From Rhodopirellula sp. SM50 (lineage in GTDB: Bacteria > Planctomycetota > Planctomycetia > Pirellulales > Pirellulaceae): a stretch of 64,000 nt of DNA. The position numbers were made by a program, and so were the translations under genes. Shown here one piece after another: positions 20,211 through 27,544 of this stretch; position 1 is the stretch's first letter; each line of letters starts with the position of its first letter. Under the pieces are notes generated by a model, which worked only from the letters and a program-made list of their open reading frames with translations, did not search any database and was not told the origin of the DNA. The stretch is from the NCBI RefSeq assembly GCF_002289565.1, contig NZ_NTFY01000069.1, positions 1 through 64,000 of the forward strand, in the 5' to 3' direction.

Positions 20211-21449
20211 ATGCGAAACGCCGCGATCTATCTCGTTGTCTTCACGCTCACCAGTCTCGGCGCGCAATCGTCTCAAGCCCAAATCGCTTGGGAGGGCAAG
20301 CTTCGCGATGCCCACTCCAAAGCCAAGCAGCAGGGCAAGCTGATGCTGTTGCACTTTTACACCGACAATTGCATCTATTGCGATCGCTTGGAAGCGGGCG
20401 CTTTTCGCAGTGCATCGGTGTCGCAATCGATCAACCAAAACTTCGTGCCGGTCAAAGTCCACGGGACCAAGAACCCCAAGCTGGCCGAAATGTTCAAGGT
20501 CACGAAGTATCCCACCGACGTGATCGTGACCACCGATGGCAAAGCACTCTCTCACTCGGTCAGCCCCCAGCAGCCCGATCGCTACATCGCAATGCTGACC
20601 GATGCCCAAGTCAGCTACGCCAAGGCACGTTCGACCCTGGCCAGCGCCGAGCAAACCGCACCGGCAGCGCACAGCACCTCAGCAGCGCACACTGCGACGG
20701 CTCCGGCAGCCAGCGTGGCGATGACCACGACGCCGCCAGCGACAACACCGCCGACCACCATGGCTCCCGATTCGCTGCCGGTCCAAATCCCGGCCCCCGG
20801 CGCGGTTGCCCCCACTGCGACCCCGTCCGTAGCGACCCCGCCCACAGCGACTCCGGCCGCAGTGACCGGCACGTCGCGTCAAAATCAATTCATGCTTCCC
20901 GGCGACTCGACCGGTCGCGTGCGTTCGGCCAGCGTGACCAAATCCGGTTCGGTCCAGGCATCGCTGGCAAGTGCACGAACCAGTGGCATGACACTTCCCG
21001 GTGACGCCGCAGCGACGCAACCCACCGGCGACACGACCGCGTCCAAGACGACCGACTCGGCGAGCAAACCCGAACTTGCGATCCAAGGCTACTGTGCCGT
21101 TTCCGTTGTCAATCGTGGCGAATGGGTCGAGGGCAAACCGGAACTGGGCGTCATCCACCTCGGCAAACTGTACCTGTTCGCCGACAAAGACTCGATGGAA
21201 TTGTTCCTGTCCGATCCGATCCCGTTCACTCCGATGCTGAACGAAATCGACGTCGTCCGGTTCTTTGAAGAAAAGAAGATCGTTCCCGGCAAACGTGAGT
21301 GGGGCGTGATTGACCCGATCCACAATCGGATGTTCTTCTTTGCCGATGAGGCCGCCATGTTGCACTTCGAGAAATCGTTTGACCGCTACCTCGATGCGGC
21401 GATCGAAGTCATGGATCAAGCGATCGAAGAATCCAACCCGGGTGTGTAA
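20211..21449 (+). CDS. Secreted thioredoxin-fold protein with duplicated YHS-like C-terminus
   Basis: A 412-residue exported protein. The signal peptide covers about 1-23. A thioredoxin-like domain (about 25-135) has the active-site pair C54-x-x-C57 in DNCIYCDR and a cis-Pro region KYPTDVIV, suggesting a periplasmic disulfide or redox function. A Pro/Ala/Thr-rich linker (about 145-270) follows. The C-terminal part contains two related YHS-like modules: GYCAVSVV...HLGKLYLFADKDSMELFLSDP, then WGVIDPIHNRMFFFADEAAMLHFEKS. YHS modules often bind metal, which would suit a metal/redox partner role. ATG 20211 is chosen for the signal peptide; an AGGA lies about 10 nt upstream. It is monocistronic by spacing, convergent with 21485-21748. 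Confidence 0.75.
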   Translation: MRNAAIYLVVFTLTSLGAQSSQAQIAWEGKLRDAHSKAKQQGKLMLLHFYTDNCIYCDRLEAGAFRSASVSQSINQNFVPVKVHGTKNPKLAEMFKVTKYPTDVIVTTDGKALSHSVSPQQPDRYIAMLTDAQVSYAKARSTLASAEQTAPAAHSTSAAHTATAPAASVAMTTTPPATTPPTTMAPDSLPVQIPAPGAVAPTATPSVATPPTATPAAVTGTSRQNQFMLPGDSTGRVRSASVTKSGSVQASLASARTSGMTLPGDAAATQPTGDTTASKTTDSASKPELAIQGYCAVSVVNRGEWVEGKPELGVIHLGKLYLFADKDSMELFLSDPIPFTPMLNEIDVVRFFEEKKIVPGKREWGVIDPIHNRMFFFADEAAMLHFEKSFDRYLDAAIEVMDQAIEESNPGV

Positions 21450-21484
21450 CGGCTTGTCGATGGGAGCCTATCCCACTGGATTGT

Positions 21485-21748
21485 TTACCGGGCACTGCCG
21501 CTGCGTGCTTGATCCGGCGTGGCGTATCCCGGGCGAACACCATTGGCGATGGCCATGCCGGCGATCAGCGAAATGATCGCCACCAAGACCCAGACCGATC
21601 GCGCCGCAGACATGCCGTAGCGATCCACGACGCGTGCGATCGATCGCAGGTGATAGGGTTGCTGCCAAGGGCCGATCGCGACGGCGAGCGCTAACACGCC
21701 GCCGATGAACGCAACCATCGCCACGAAGAGGTCGTTGTAGCTGGTCAT
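21485..21748 (-). CDS. Small two-helix membrane protein
   Basis: An 87-residue product with two hydrophobic segments, about residues 8-27 (LFVAMVAFIGGVLALAVAIG) and 52-70 (VWVLVAIISLIAGMAIANG). No family recognised. ATG 21748 (MTSYNDLF) is preferred to the upstream Arg-rich extension. It lies 32 bp downstream of the HEAT/TPR gene on the same strand and probably shares its transcript, so it may anchor or partner that protein. Confidence 0.65.
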   Translation of the reverse strand: MTSYNDLFVAMVAFIGGVLALAVAIGPWQQPYHLRSIARVVDRYGMSAARSVWVLVAIISLIAGMAIANGVRPGYATPDQARSGSAR

Positions 21749-21780
21749 CCGTCGTCGCCGTCTCAAAAGACGTTATGTAA

Positions 21781-22506
21781 TCAGACGTCGCTGCGACGCA
21801 TCCGCCGCCGCAGCATCCGCAGCTGCACGCGGGCACTTTCTAAGTCGGGCACGATATCGATACAACGTTCCAGCGACTTCGATGCGGCAAGGTATTCGCC
21901 ACACATGATCTGACAGCGCGCCAGACCCTGCCAGGCGGTGTAATGAAATCGGCAGCGCCACAAGCAAGCGACGTAAGCTTGTGATGCCTTGGGATAGTCG
22001 TCCAGCCCATGCCAACAACTGGCCAGTTGAAAATGCGCCTCGGCATACCTCGGCGCCTGTTCGACCAGGATCATCGCCGGCGCCAGCGCCGCGGCAAACT
22101 CACCGCCGTCGGTCAAGTGCATGACCTTGAGCAGCTGCTGGTGATGGGTCGGTGCCGCATCACGCAACAACAGCCCGCGAAACGAATCATCGGCAACCAG
22201 ACGAACACCGCGATCGACATCGCTGAGCGCGCGGCCGAGCGGATCGATCGATCGACTGTTGCCAAGCAGCCCCAATGCCATCGCTGCGGCACGACGCAGT
22301 TCGACATCGCCGCGGCGGAGCAACGTCGCCAAGGTCATCGGAGAGTAATGCTCATCAACCTCGGCCGCATACCGCGGGGCGTCCGCACTGGAAAGAAGTC
22401 GGCGATAGGCTGTGGCCAGTCGGGTGGTCCGCACGAGAGGTGAAGTCACTTTGCCATCCGTCGAAGTTGGGAGAGTCGTGGTGCAAGTCGCGTGTATACT
22501 AGGCAC
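21781..22506 (-). CDS. HEAT-repeat plus TPR scaffold protein
   Basis: A product of up to 241 residues. Residues about 55-105 resemble a HEAT/PBS-lyase-type repeat (LRRGDVELRRAAAMALGLLGNSRSIDPLGRAL). Residues about 125-225 resemble TPR units (PRYAEAHFQLASCWHGLDDYPKASQAYVACL, then YTAWQGLARCQIMCGEYLAASKSLERCIDIVPD). These fold as protein-interaction solenoids; no catalytic residues are seen. The GTG start at 22506 is uncertain; an internal start near residue 19 is equally possible. It is divergent from the 22707 gene with about 200 bp between them, and followed closely by the small membrane protein. Confidence 0.7.
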   Translation of the reverse strand: MPSIHATCTTTLPTSTDGKVTSPLVRTTRLATAYRRLLSSADAPRYAAEVDEHYSPMTLATLLRRGDVELRRAAAMALGLLGNSRSIDPLGRALSDVDRGVRLVADDSFRGLLLRDAAPTHHQQLLKVMHLTDGGEFAAALAPAMILVEQAPRYAEAHFQLASCWHGLDDYPKASQAYVACLWRCRFHYTAWQGLARCQIMCGEYLAASKSLERCIDIVPDLESARVQLRMLRRRMRRSDV

Positions 22507-22706
22507 GAAGGTGTCTCAGGCAACCGATCCATGCCAGATTTCCAGCCCCGGTGGTCCACGAGTCTAGTTGCCGATCAGGGCCTCCACAACTCGCCAACGC
22601 AACAGGCCAACGGCCAGATCAGCGGCGATCACTCGATCAAGCCCCTGTCTTGTCAAAAACGCAAAAAAGTGCCGCGCGCTCCGCGCCGAACACTCCCAGG
22701 AAATCG

Positions 22707-23867
22707 ATGTACCATCCCCTCCGTTTTCAGCCGCTGGTTTGCACCGTCGTCGTGACGGCGATCTCTGTTCTACATCTTGCCGGACTGTCTAAACCAATCT
22801 CGGCCGCAGATCCACTGAGCCAAACCGACGATTTCGCGCAGCGGCTCCGAGAACCCCACACCGGCTTCGCTGATGGACAGTCATTGCGCCTCGCCGTCGC
22901 TGTCGTTTCCCAGCAACAAACTCAACCCATTCGCCACATCAACACCTGGCTCGACCGCAAGGTCAACCCAGATCGCCTAGTTTCTCCCGGAGGCCTCGGG
23001 CCGACTCGCTATGCATCGCTTTGCACGGTCGCGGCATCGGCCGGTTGCGTTTGCTACCCCGTGGACAACTGCGTTCTGATCGGTCGCGCCTCCTGGGTCG
23101 CCGAGCTCTCGCACCGCCTTTATTCCGACGTCGATGATGACACCCCGAGCCGTCGATCACGTCGCGGTGACGCCGAGTCCATGGACCTGCAATGGCCTGA
23201 CCTGACGACCCCCGACGAAGCCTTGCAGCTCGTTCGAGGACACTCTGCCGAAAGGCAATCTGGCGACATCGCGCCGACCGCGCTTCCGCACGACCTGTGG
23301 CCGAAAACGACGCTGCGTGACATTTCACCGCATCTGGCGTTGCAGTTGATCGCCGGACAGTTTTTGGGAGAGCTTCCGGACGATCGAATCGATGTCGCCT
23401 TTGCGCGTTCCTATCAATTCGCCGGTGCCTCCAGCGTCATCGATGGGCTGCGAGAAACCGATCCGAATCTGCAAGTCAAAGTCAGCGGCGGCCAGATTCG
23501 ATTGCTCGCCATCCCGGCAGCTCACCAAGCGTTTTGCCGGCAAATGCTGTCAATTCCGGATCAAGAACAGGATCCCGTCCCGGCGAACCCGGCAGCGGGA
23601 ACCGCGTTGGATCGGCTGAAAGCGAACCAACGCACCTTTTCTCTGGAGGTTGTCGACAAACCGGCCGGGCCATTGATTCAAGCGTTGGTGGGACAGCTCG
23701 GCTTGCAGTGCCAATTCGATCCCGCGGCGAACCCTCAACTGGAGAAACGGGTCTCGCTCTCGGTCGTCGACCAGACCCTTTGGCAGCTTGTACGGTTGAT
23801 CACCGACCAAGCATCCTTGAAGATCGATGCAGCCGGCGGCAAGCTTCGCATTTCGGCAAAGAACTAG
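22707..23867 (+). CDS. Secreted protein with C-terminal STN-like domain
   Basis: A 386-residue exported protein. The hydrophobic signal segment is at about 8-32. The middle region has no recognised family. The last 75 residues (FSLEVVDKPAGPLIQALVGQ through DQTLWQLVRLITDQASLKIDAAGGKLRISAKN) match the pattern of STN/secretin N-terminal short domains: PLxxALxxLxxQ followed by VSLxxVDxTLWQLVRLI. Such domains usually sit in TonB receptors or secretins, but no barrel follows here, so this is a free-standing periplasmic protein, as is common in planctomycetes. ATG 22707 is supported by AGGA about 6 nt upstream and by the signal peptide. The RNase Z-like gene starts 73 bp downstream on the same strand. 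Confidence 0.7.
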   Translation: MYHPLRFQPLVCTVVVTAISVLHLAGLSKPISAADPLSQTDDFAQRLREPHTGFADGQSLRLAVAVVSQQQTQPIRHINTWLDRKVNPDRLVSPGGLGPTRYASLCTVAASAGCVCYPVDNCVLIGRASWVAELSHRLYSDVDDDTPSRRSRRGDAESMDLQWPDLTTPDEALQLVRGHSAERQSGDIAPTALPHDLWPKTTLRDISPHLALQLIAGQFLGELPDDRIDVAFARSYQFAGASSVIDGLRETDPNLQVKVSGGQIRLLAIPAAHQAFCRQMLSIPDQEQDPVPANPAAGTALDRLKANQRTFSLEVVDKPAGPLIQALVGQLGLQCQFDPAANPQLEKRVSLSVVDQTLWQLVRLITDQASLKIDAAGGKLRISAKN

Positions 23868-23940
23868 ACGCATCGCAGTTCGGCGGTTTTCGCCGAGCAC
23901 TCGTTTGGCTCCGACGAGCCACATTGGAAACACAGACGTT

Positions 23941-24780
23941 ATGGTCGAAAACATTCCCCTGATCTCGCACCACCACGATGGTCTCACGATCGAGGGTTTT
24001 TCTCGCGCGGCCGTGCAAACGTGCTGGAGAATCAACGAGCTGAAACTGCTGTTCGATGTCGGGGCGCAGCCCTGGGACTTCATGGGCGCGCCCACGCTGT
24101 TTATTTCCCATGCCCACTTGGATCATATCGCGTCGCTGCCTTCTTATGTGTCTCGGCGACGGATGATGAAGATGGATCCGCCGGTGATTTACTTGCCCGA
24201 TTCAGCGGTCGACGAAGCCTGGAACATGCTGCAAACCTTTCGCCGGCTGGACCGCGGCGCGATGCCTTGCGAATTGGTCGGGCTCAACGCCGGAGACGAA
24301 ATCGAACACGGCCGCGAGTACTTGGTGACGGCGGTGCCGACGCGGCACACGATCACCTCGCTCGGCTTTGTGGTCTATCACCGGCGTCACAAATTGAAGC
24401 CCGAGTTCGCTGAACTGTCCGGGCCTGAAATCCGCGACTTGAAACTCGCCGGCACCGAGATCACGACCGAACATCGGGTTCCCGTCTTCGCCTACACCGG
24501 TGACACCTCGCCGCCGGGATTGGACAACAATCCAGAGTTCTACAAGGCGAAGGTCTTGGTCAGCGAACTGACGTTTGTCGCGCCCGAGCACCGCAAAGAC
24601 AAGATCCACAAGCACGGTCACATGCACGTCGATGACTATCGCCAGCGCGCCGATCGGTTCGAGAATGAACTGGTGATCGCCGGGCACCTGAGCACGCGCT
24701 ACCACGACAAGCAAGTCAAAACGATGGTCCGCCGCGCGTTGCCCGGCATGCTCAACGACCGCATGAAACTCTGGATCTAA
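23941..24780 (+). CDS. Metallo-beta-lactamase-fold hydrolase, RNase Z-like
   Basis: A 279-residue cytoplasmic protein with the metal-binding motif H57-x-H59-x-D61-H62 (FISHAHLDHIASLP), a second His in AVPTRHTITSLGF, the Asp in AYTGDTSPPGL, and a final HLSTRYHD. This set and spacing match the ribonuclease Z/Rbn branch of the metallo-beta-lactamase superfamily, which processes tRNA 3' ends; the encoded tRNA genes in this window lack CCA, which such an enzyme would suit. The flexible exosite arm of long RNase Z enzymes is not obvious, so a related phosphodiesterase is possible. ATG 23941 was chosen because the fold begins there. Downstream is a repeat-rich gap (24781-25216). Confidence 0.8.
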   Translation: MVENIPLISHHHDGLTIEGFSRAAVQTCWRINELKLLFDVGAQPWDFMGAPTLFISHAHLDHIASLPSYVSRRRMMKMDPPVIYLPDSAVDEAWNMLQTFRRLDRGAMPCELVGLNAGDEIEHGREYLVTAVPTRHTITSLGFVVYHRRHKLKPEFAELSGPEIRDLKLAGTEITTEHRVPVFAYTGDTSPPGLDNNPEFYKAKVLVSELTFVAPEHRKDKIHKHGHMHVDDYRQRADRFENELVIAGHLSTRYHDKQVKTMVRRALPGMLNDRMKLWI

Positions 24781-24784
24781 ACCA

Positions 24785-24865
24785 GTGGGATAGGCTTCCA
24801 GCCTGTCACTCGTGGGATAGGCTTCCAGCCTGTCATCCGTGGGATAGGCTTCCAGCCTGTCATTC
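24785..24865. repeat. Three tandem 27-bp repeats (gtgggataggcttccagc)
   Basis: Units start at 24785, 24812 and 24839. Each contains the small palindrome aggct-tcc-agcct. Single or inverted copies of the same unit occur at 40394-40449 and 53134-53158, so this is a dispersed family. It begins 4 bp after the RNase Z-like stop codon. Confidence 0.9.
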
Positions 24866-24921
24866 CAGCACGCCGCGTCAGCCAGTGGCACCTGACCTGT
24901 CATTCCAGCACGCCGCGTCAG

Positions 24922-25050
24922 CGGCCTGTCGATTTCATCCGACCCCACCTGGGATCAGCCGTTTCGCGCGAGCGTACGGGCGGGGCGCACGAAGGACGCA
25001 CACCGGGGCCCGTAGGCTCGCGCCAAACGGCTGATTCAATCGACAGGCCG
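24922..25050. repeat. Two-tier palindromic element (locus C)
   Basis: The outer arms are 13 bp and perfect (cggcctgtcgatt at 24922-24934; complement at 25038-25050). The inner arms are 28 bp with two mismatches (24954-24981 and 25008-25035), containing atcagccgttt and cgtacgggc. The spacer between outer and inner arm is 19 nt on the left and 2 nt on the right, an asymmetry also seen in loci A and B. Confidence 0.88.
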
Positions 25051-25066
25051 TCAGCCAGTGGCATCA

Positions 25067-25152
25067 TTCTCGTGTTAGCGGAAGGGCGCGAGCCCTCCGG
25101 TCGATCACCTTCTCGTGTTAGCGGAAGGGCGCGAGCCCTCCGGTCGATCACC
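25067..25152. repeat. Two identical 43-bp tandem repeats
   Basis: The unit begins ttctcgtgttagcggaaggg and ends tcgatcacc. Copies at 25067-25109 and 25110-25152 are identical. It contains the gggcgcgagccctccgg core also found in the inner arms of the palindromes at 19738 and 52250, showing that this core also exists outside palindromes. Confidence 0.93.
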
Positions 25153-25216
25153 GCCAACGCCGGTGCCATCGGGGCCAGCAGGTACCGCGTGCCTTCCTCG
25201 CCCCAAGCCCCTTCAT

Positions 25217-25711
25217 TCAGTCCTCTTCAAAGAACCGGATCGCTCCCGGGTACGACCAGATCTCGCCGTTGTTCGCCTTGACCGCGGCCATGATCGGAAA
25301 CACGAAATCCAGGATCAGAATCAAGATCAGCAAGGGGATTCCGATCAGCACGATGGACAGCAGTCCGGAGACGAACGCGTAGATCAGGCTGCTGATCAGC
25401 CAGTTCATCATGCGGTTGCCGTGACGCCGGGCCAGATCGGATTCGTCTTTGCTGATCACCCACATCACGATCGGCGCGACGATGCCCAGCCCGGACACGA
25501 CCAGCAATTGTGACAGGTGCATCAGCGTGCAATAGGTTTCTTCGTTGACGCCATGAATCTGGCCGGGCACCGACGCGCCACCGAATCCCGACATCGCCGG
25601 CTTGGGCTGCTCATGGAGCACCTTCCGCTTGGCTTCTTCGAACTCAATTTCGGTCAGCGATCCGGCATCGCGCAGCGCCTGTAACCGAGCCAGCTCATCT
25701 GCAATCGTCAT
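25217..25711 (-). CDS. SHOCT plus DUF4870 membrane protein
   Basis: A 164-residue protein. The first 35 residues resemble a SHOCT module (LARLQALRDAGSLTEIEFEEAKRKVL). After a Gly/Pro linker comes a DUF4870-like domain with membrane segments at about 68-88 and 105-140 and the family phrase RRHGNRMMNWLISSLIYAFVS. DUF4870 proteins are small integral membrane proteins of unknown function. ATG 25711 is chosen because the SHOCT module starts there. Confidence 0.85.
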   Translation of the reverse strand: MTIADELARLQALRDAGSLTEIEFEEAKRKVLHEQPKPAMSGFGGASVPGQIHGVNEETYCTLMHLSQLLVVSGLGIVAPIVMWVISKDESDLARRHGNRMMNWLISSLIYAFVSGLLSIVLIGIPLLILILILDFVFPIMAAVKANNGEIWSYPGAIRFFEED

Positions 25712-25804
25712 CAGGAGGCACTCCAAACAAGAACGAGGAAGGGGGCAAAACGAATGAGCCTCCATCTAGGCCATGAATGGTAACCGCTAGGGCGCCAAAA
25801 CCAA

Positions 25805-26449
25805 TCACGGTTCCGCCGAACGTGTTTCGGCACCCGACAGGTCGACCTTCCGATAGAGGTCGACGACCAACAGTTTGCAATTCAATGGCTTCAGCTCGAC
25901 GGTGCCGCCGATTTCGTTGCATTCGCGAAGCAACCAGTTTCCGTCGTCTTGTAGAGAAAAGTGCTCCACATGAACGCGATCCTGAGAGATCAGCAGGTAG
26001 TGGCGAAGCGAGTTCAGGTGTCGATACTGCTCAAACTTTGCTCCTCGATCGTACGACTCGGTCGATTTGGAGAGCACTTCAATCAGGACGACGGGACTAA
26101 GCAGTGTGTCATTCTGGTCGTCATCAAACTCAGGGTCGCCGCAGGCGACCGAGACGTCAGGGTAAGTCACCAGGCCGGTGGCTGAAACTTTGACACGCAT
26201 GTCCGATGGGTAGACCTGGCAATCGGAATCGCGGAGCCCGAGGTTGAGTGCGGTGACGGCATTTCCGACGATCAGATTGTGCCGTCGGCTGGCACCGGCC
26301 ATTGCAAACACTTCACCGCGATAAAACTCGCTCTTGAAGTCTGCCTGGCGTTCTTGAGCCAAGTACTCGGCTTCGGAAAGCAGCGGTTTGGGAACGCCGG
26401 ACATCGCAACACTTGGTGGCGGGGGACAAGTTGGAAGATTGAGATCCAT
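25805..26449 (-). CDS. Uma2-family (DUF820) putative endonuclease
   Basis: A 214-residue protein of the Uma2/DUF820 family, a PD-(D/E)XK-type restriction-endonuclease fold. Diagnostic segments are LSEAEYLAQERQADFKSEFYRGEVFAMAGAS, TYPDVSVACGDPEF (catalytic Asp), VVLIEVLSKSTESYDRGAKFEQYR and LRHYLLISQDRVHVEHF. Members are abundant in cyanobacteria and planctomycetes and are presumed nucleases, but their biological role is not established. ATG 26449 is chosen because the family alignment starts there; the frame continues upstream to 26650 but would overlap tRNA-Leu. It lies upstream of tRNA-Leu on the opposite strand. Confidence 0.88.
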   Translation of the reverse strand: MDLNLPTCPPPPSVAMSGVPKPLLSEAEYLAQERQADFKSEFYRGEVFAMAGASRRHNLIVGNAVTALNLGLRDSDCQVYPSDMRVKVSATGLVTYPDVSVACGDPEFDDDQNDTLLSPVVLIEVLSKSTESYDRGAKFEQYRHLNSLRHYLLISQDRVHVEHFSLQDDGNWLLRECNEIGGTVELKPLNCKLLVVDLYRKVDLSGAETRSAEP

Positions 26450-26597
26450 TTTCCCGGCTTTGCCCCCTGCCGCAAGGGAAACGGCCAAAGGTCCCAAAAA
26501 TTCCTCAAAACACCGCCGGTTGCACGAACCCGATTCGTGTTGAATAATCTCCCTACTTGGCCGGACGAGATTTCCCACGTCCCGGCCCACTACCGAA

Positions 26598-26681
26598 GCC
26601 GAAGTGGCGGAATTGGCAGACGCGCTGGATTCAAAATCCAGTTCCCGCAAGGGAGTGAGGGTTCGAGTCCCTCCTTCGGTA
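26598..26681 (+). tRNA. tRNA-Leu (anticodon CAA)
   Basis: A class II tRNA. The acceptor gccgaag pairs with cttcggt, with discriminator A. The anticodon arm ctgga-ttcaaaa-tccag has anticodon CAA for UUG codons. A long variable arm (gttcccgcaagggag) and a T arm with ggttcgagtccc are present. CCA is not encoded. The phage-like region begins less than 1 kb downstream; tRNA-Leu genes are common integration sites. Confidence 0.95.
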
Positions 26682-26693
26682 CTTCTTCAAACA

Positions 26694-26728
26694 AAAGGAC
26701 TTGGCGTCGTTGGACCCGAGTCCTTTTT
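26694..26728 (+). terminator. Terminator after tRNA-Leu
   Basis: aaaggact (26694-26701) pairs with agtccttt (26719-26726), followed by further T residues. The 8-bp stem starts 12 bp after the tRNA 3' end, as expected for its terminator. Confidence 0.7.
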
Positions 26729-26770
26729 CTGTTGGGTTCCGCGAAATGATTCAAAACTCTGTGGCAGAGG

Positions 26771-26938
26771 GTTGGGATGGCAGAAAAATGACGGGCAGAA
26801 AAAGACCAGGGTGCGAAACGAGACAAGAAAATGGATGACAAGAAAATAGGGTAGGAGCGACCTGCAAAGCCTGGGTCGGATCGGGGAGATTTTCTTGCCA
26901 CCCATTTTCCTGTCCCCAATTCTTCTGCCATCTACCCA
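26771..26938. repeat. Degenerate ggcagaaaaatg direct repeats facing inverted copies
   Basis: The left side carries four loosely spaced units (atggcagaaaaatg, gggcagaaaaag, gacaagaaaatgg, gacaagaaaatagg). After about 45 bp the right side carries the complementary series (attttcttgccac, cattttcctgtcc, attcttctgccat). The whole forms a long imperfect hairpin. The unit resembles those at 2991-3321 and 52911-52980. The remaining gap to 27174 holds dispersed repeats (agcacgccgcgtcagc type) and no gene that I can support. Confidence 0.75.
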
Positions 26939-27174
26939 TCCCCCGCCACCACGCGCCAGCCGCTGGCATGCACCCCAGCACGCCGCGTCAGCTAGTGGCG
27001 CGTGCTTGCTTCATGCACCGTCGCTCGTCACCACGCGCCGCTCGCTAACGCTTCCCGCTGGCATTCATACGACACCGTCGCGCGCACCTACCCTGGCACC
27101 CTTCTCTCCCGGCTTTGCGCACAGAGAAGGGCTGGGGATGAGGGGGCCGGCATTGTGATAGACTGAGATCTGCC

Positions 27175-27336
27175 ATGAACCCCTACGAACCACCAAACGA
27201 GCAGGGCATCAAAAAGCGAAGACGGCGTAAGCCATGGATACCAAACTTTATGAAGCCAGTGATGGTGATAATCGTCGGTCTCACTGTTGGTTTCGGGGCG
27301 GTCCAGACACTGATTGTCCTTCTAAGGAGCCGCTGA
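27175..27336 (+). CDS. Small MNPYxPP membrane protein, copy 1
   Basis: A 53-residue product: MNPYEPPNE start, a strongly basic patch (KKRRRRK), then one hydrophobic segment (VMVIIVGLTVGFGAVQTLIVLL) and a stop after RSR. The MNPYxPP start is a recurring N-terminal motif of small planctomycete membrane proteins. A sister gene follows 21 bp downstream. Confidence 0.7.
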   Translation: MNPYEPPNEQGIKKRRRRKPWIPNFMKPVMVIIVGLTVGFGAVQTLIVLLRSR

Positions 27337-27357
27337 ATCCAATTCGCTTCGCTTGCG

Positions 27358-27522
27358 ATGAACCCGTACACGCCACCGACTGATTCAGAGACACCGAAAC
27401 CCAAGCCGGTTGAGAATCAAGCCGGACGGTTGGTTGTGATCCTGTTCATGGGTCTGATTCTTGGCGGGACGTTCGTCTTGGCTGCGCTGTCGGTACTTCA
27501 AGAGACCGTGGAGCCTTGGTAG
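27358..27522 (+). CDS. Small MNPYxPP membrane protein, copy 2
   Basis: A 54-residue product with the start MNPYTPPTD, a short polar segment (ETPKPKPVENQ), then a hydrophobic helix (LVVILFMGLILGGTFVLAAL) and an acidic tail. It shares the layout of the preceding gene, so the pair looks like a tandem duplication. It is convergent with the phage portal gene, whose stop lies 22 bp away. Confidence 0.7.
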   Translation: MNPYTPPTDSETPKPKPVENQAGRLVVILFMGLILGGTFVLAALSVLQETVEPW

Positions 27523-27544
27523 ACACATACCCTACTGCGTGACG

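Noticed and set aside
26658-26700. Attachment-site core (att) at the tRNA-Leu 3' end
   Set aside because: I looked for a second copy of the tRNA 3' segment further along the island and did not see one by eye; an automated search could still find it.
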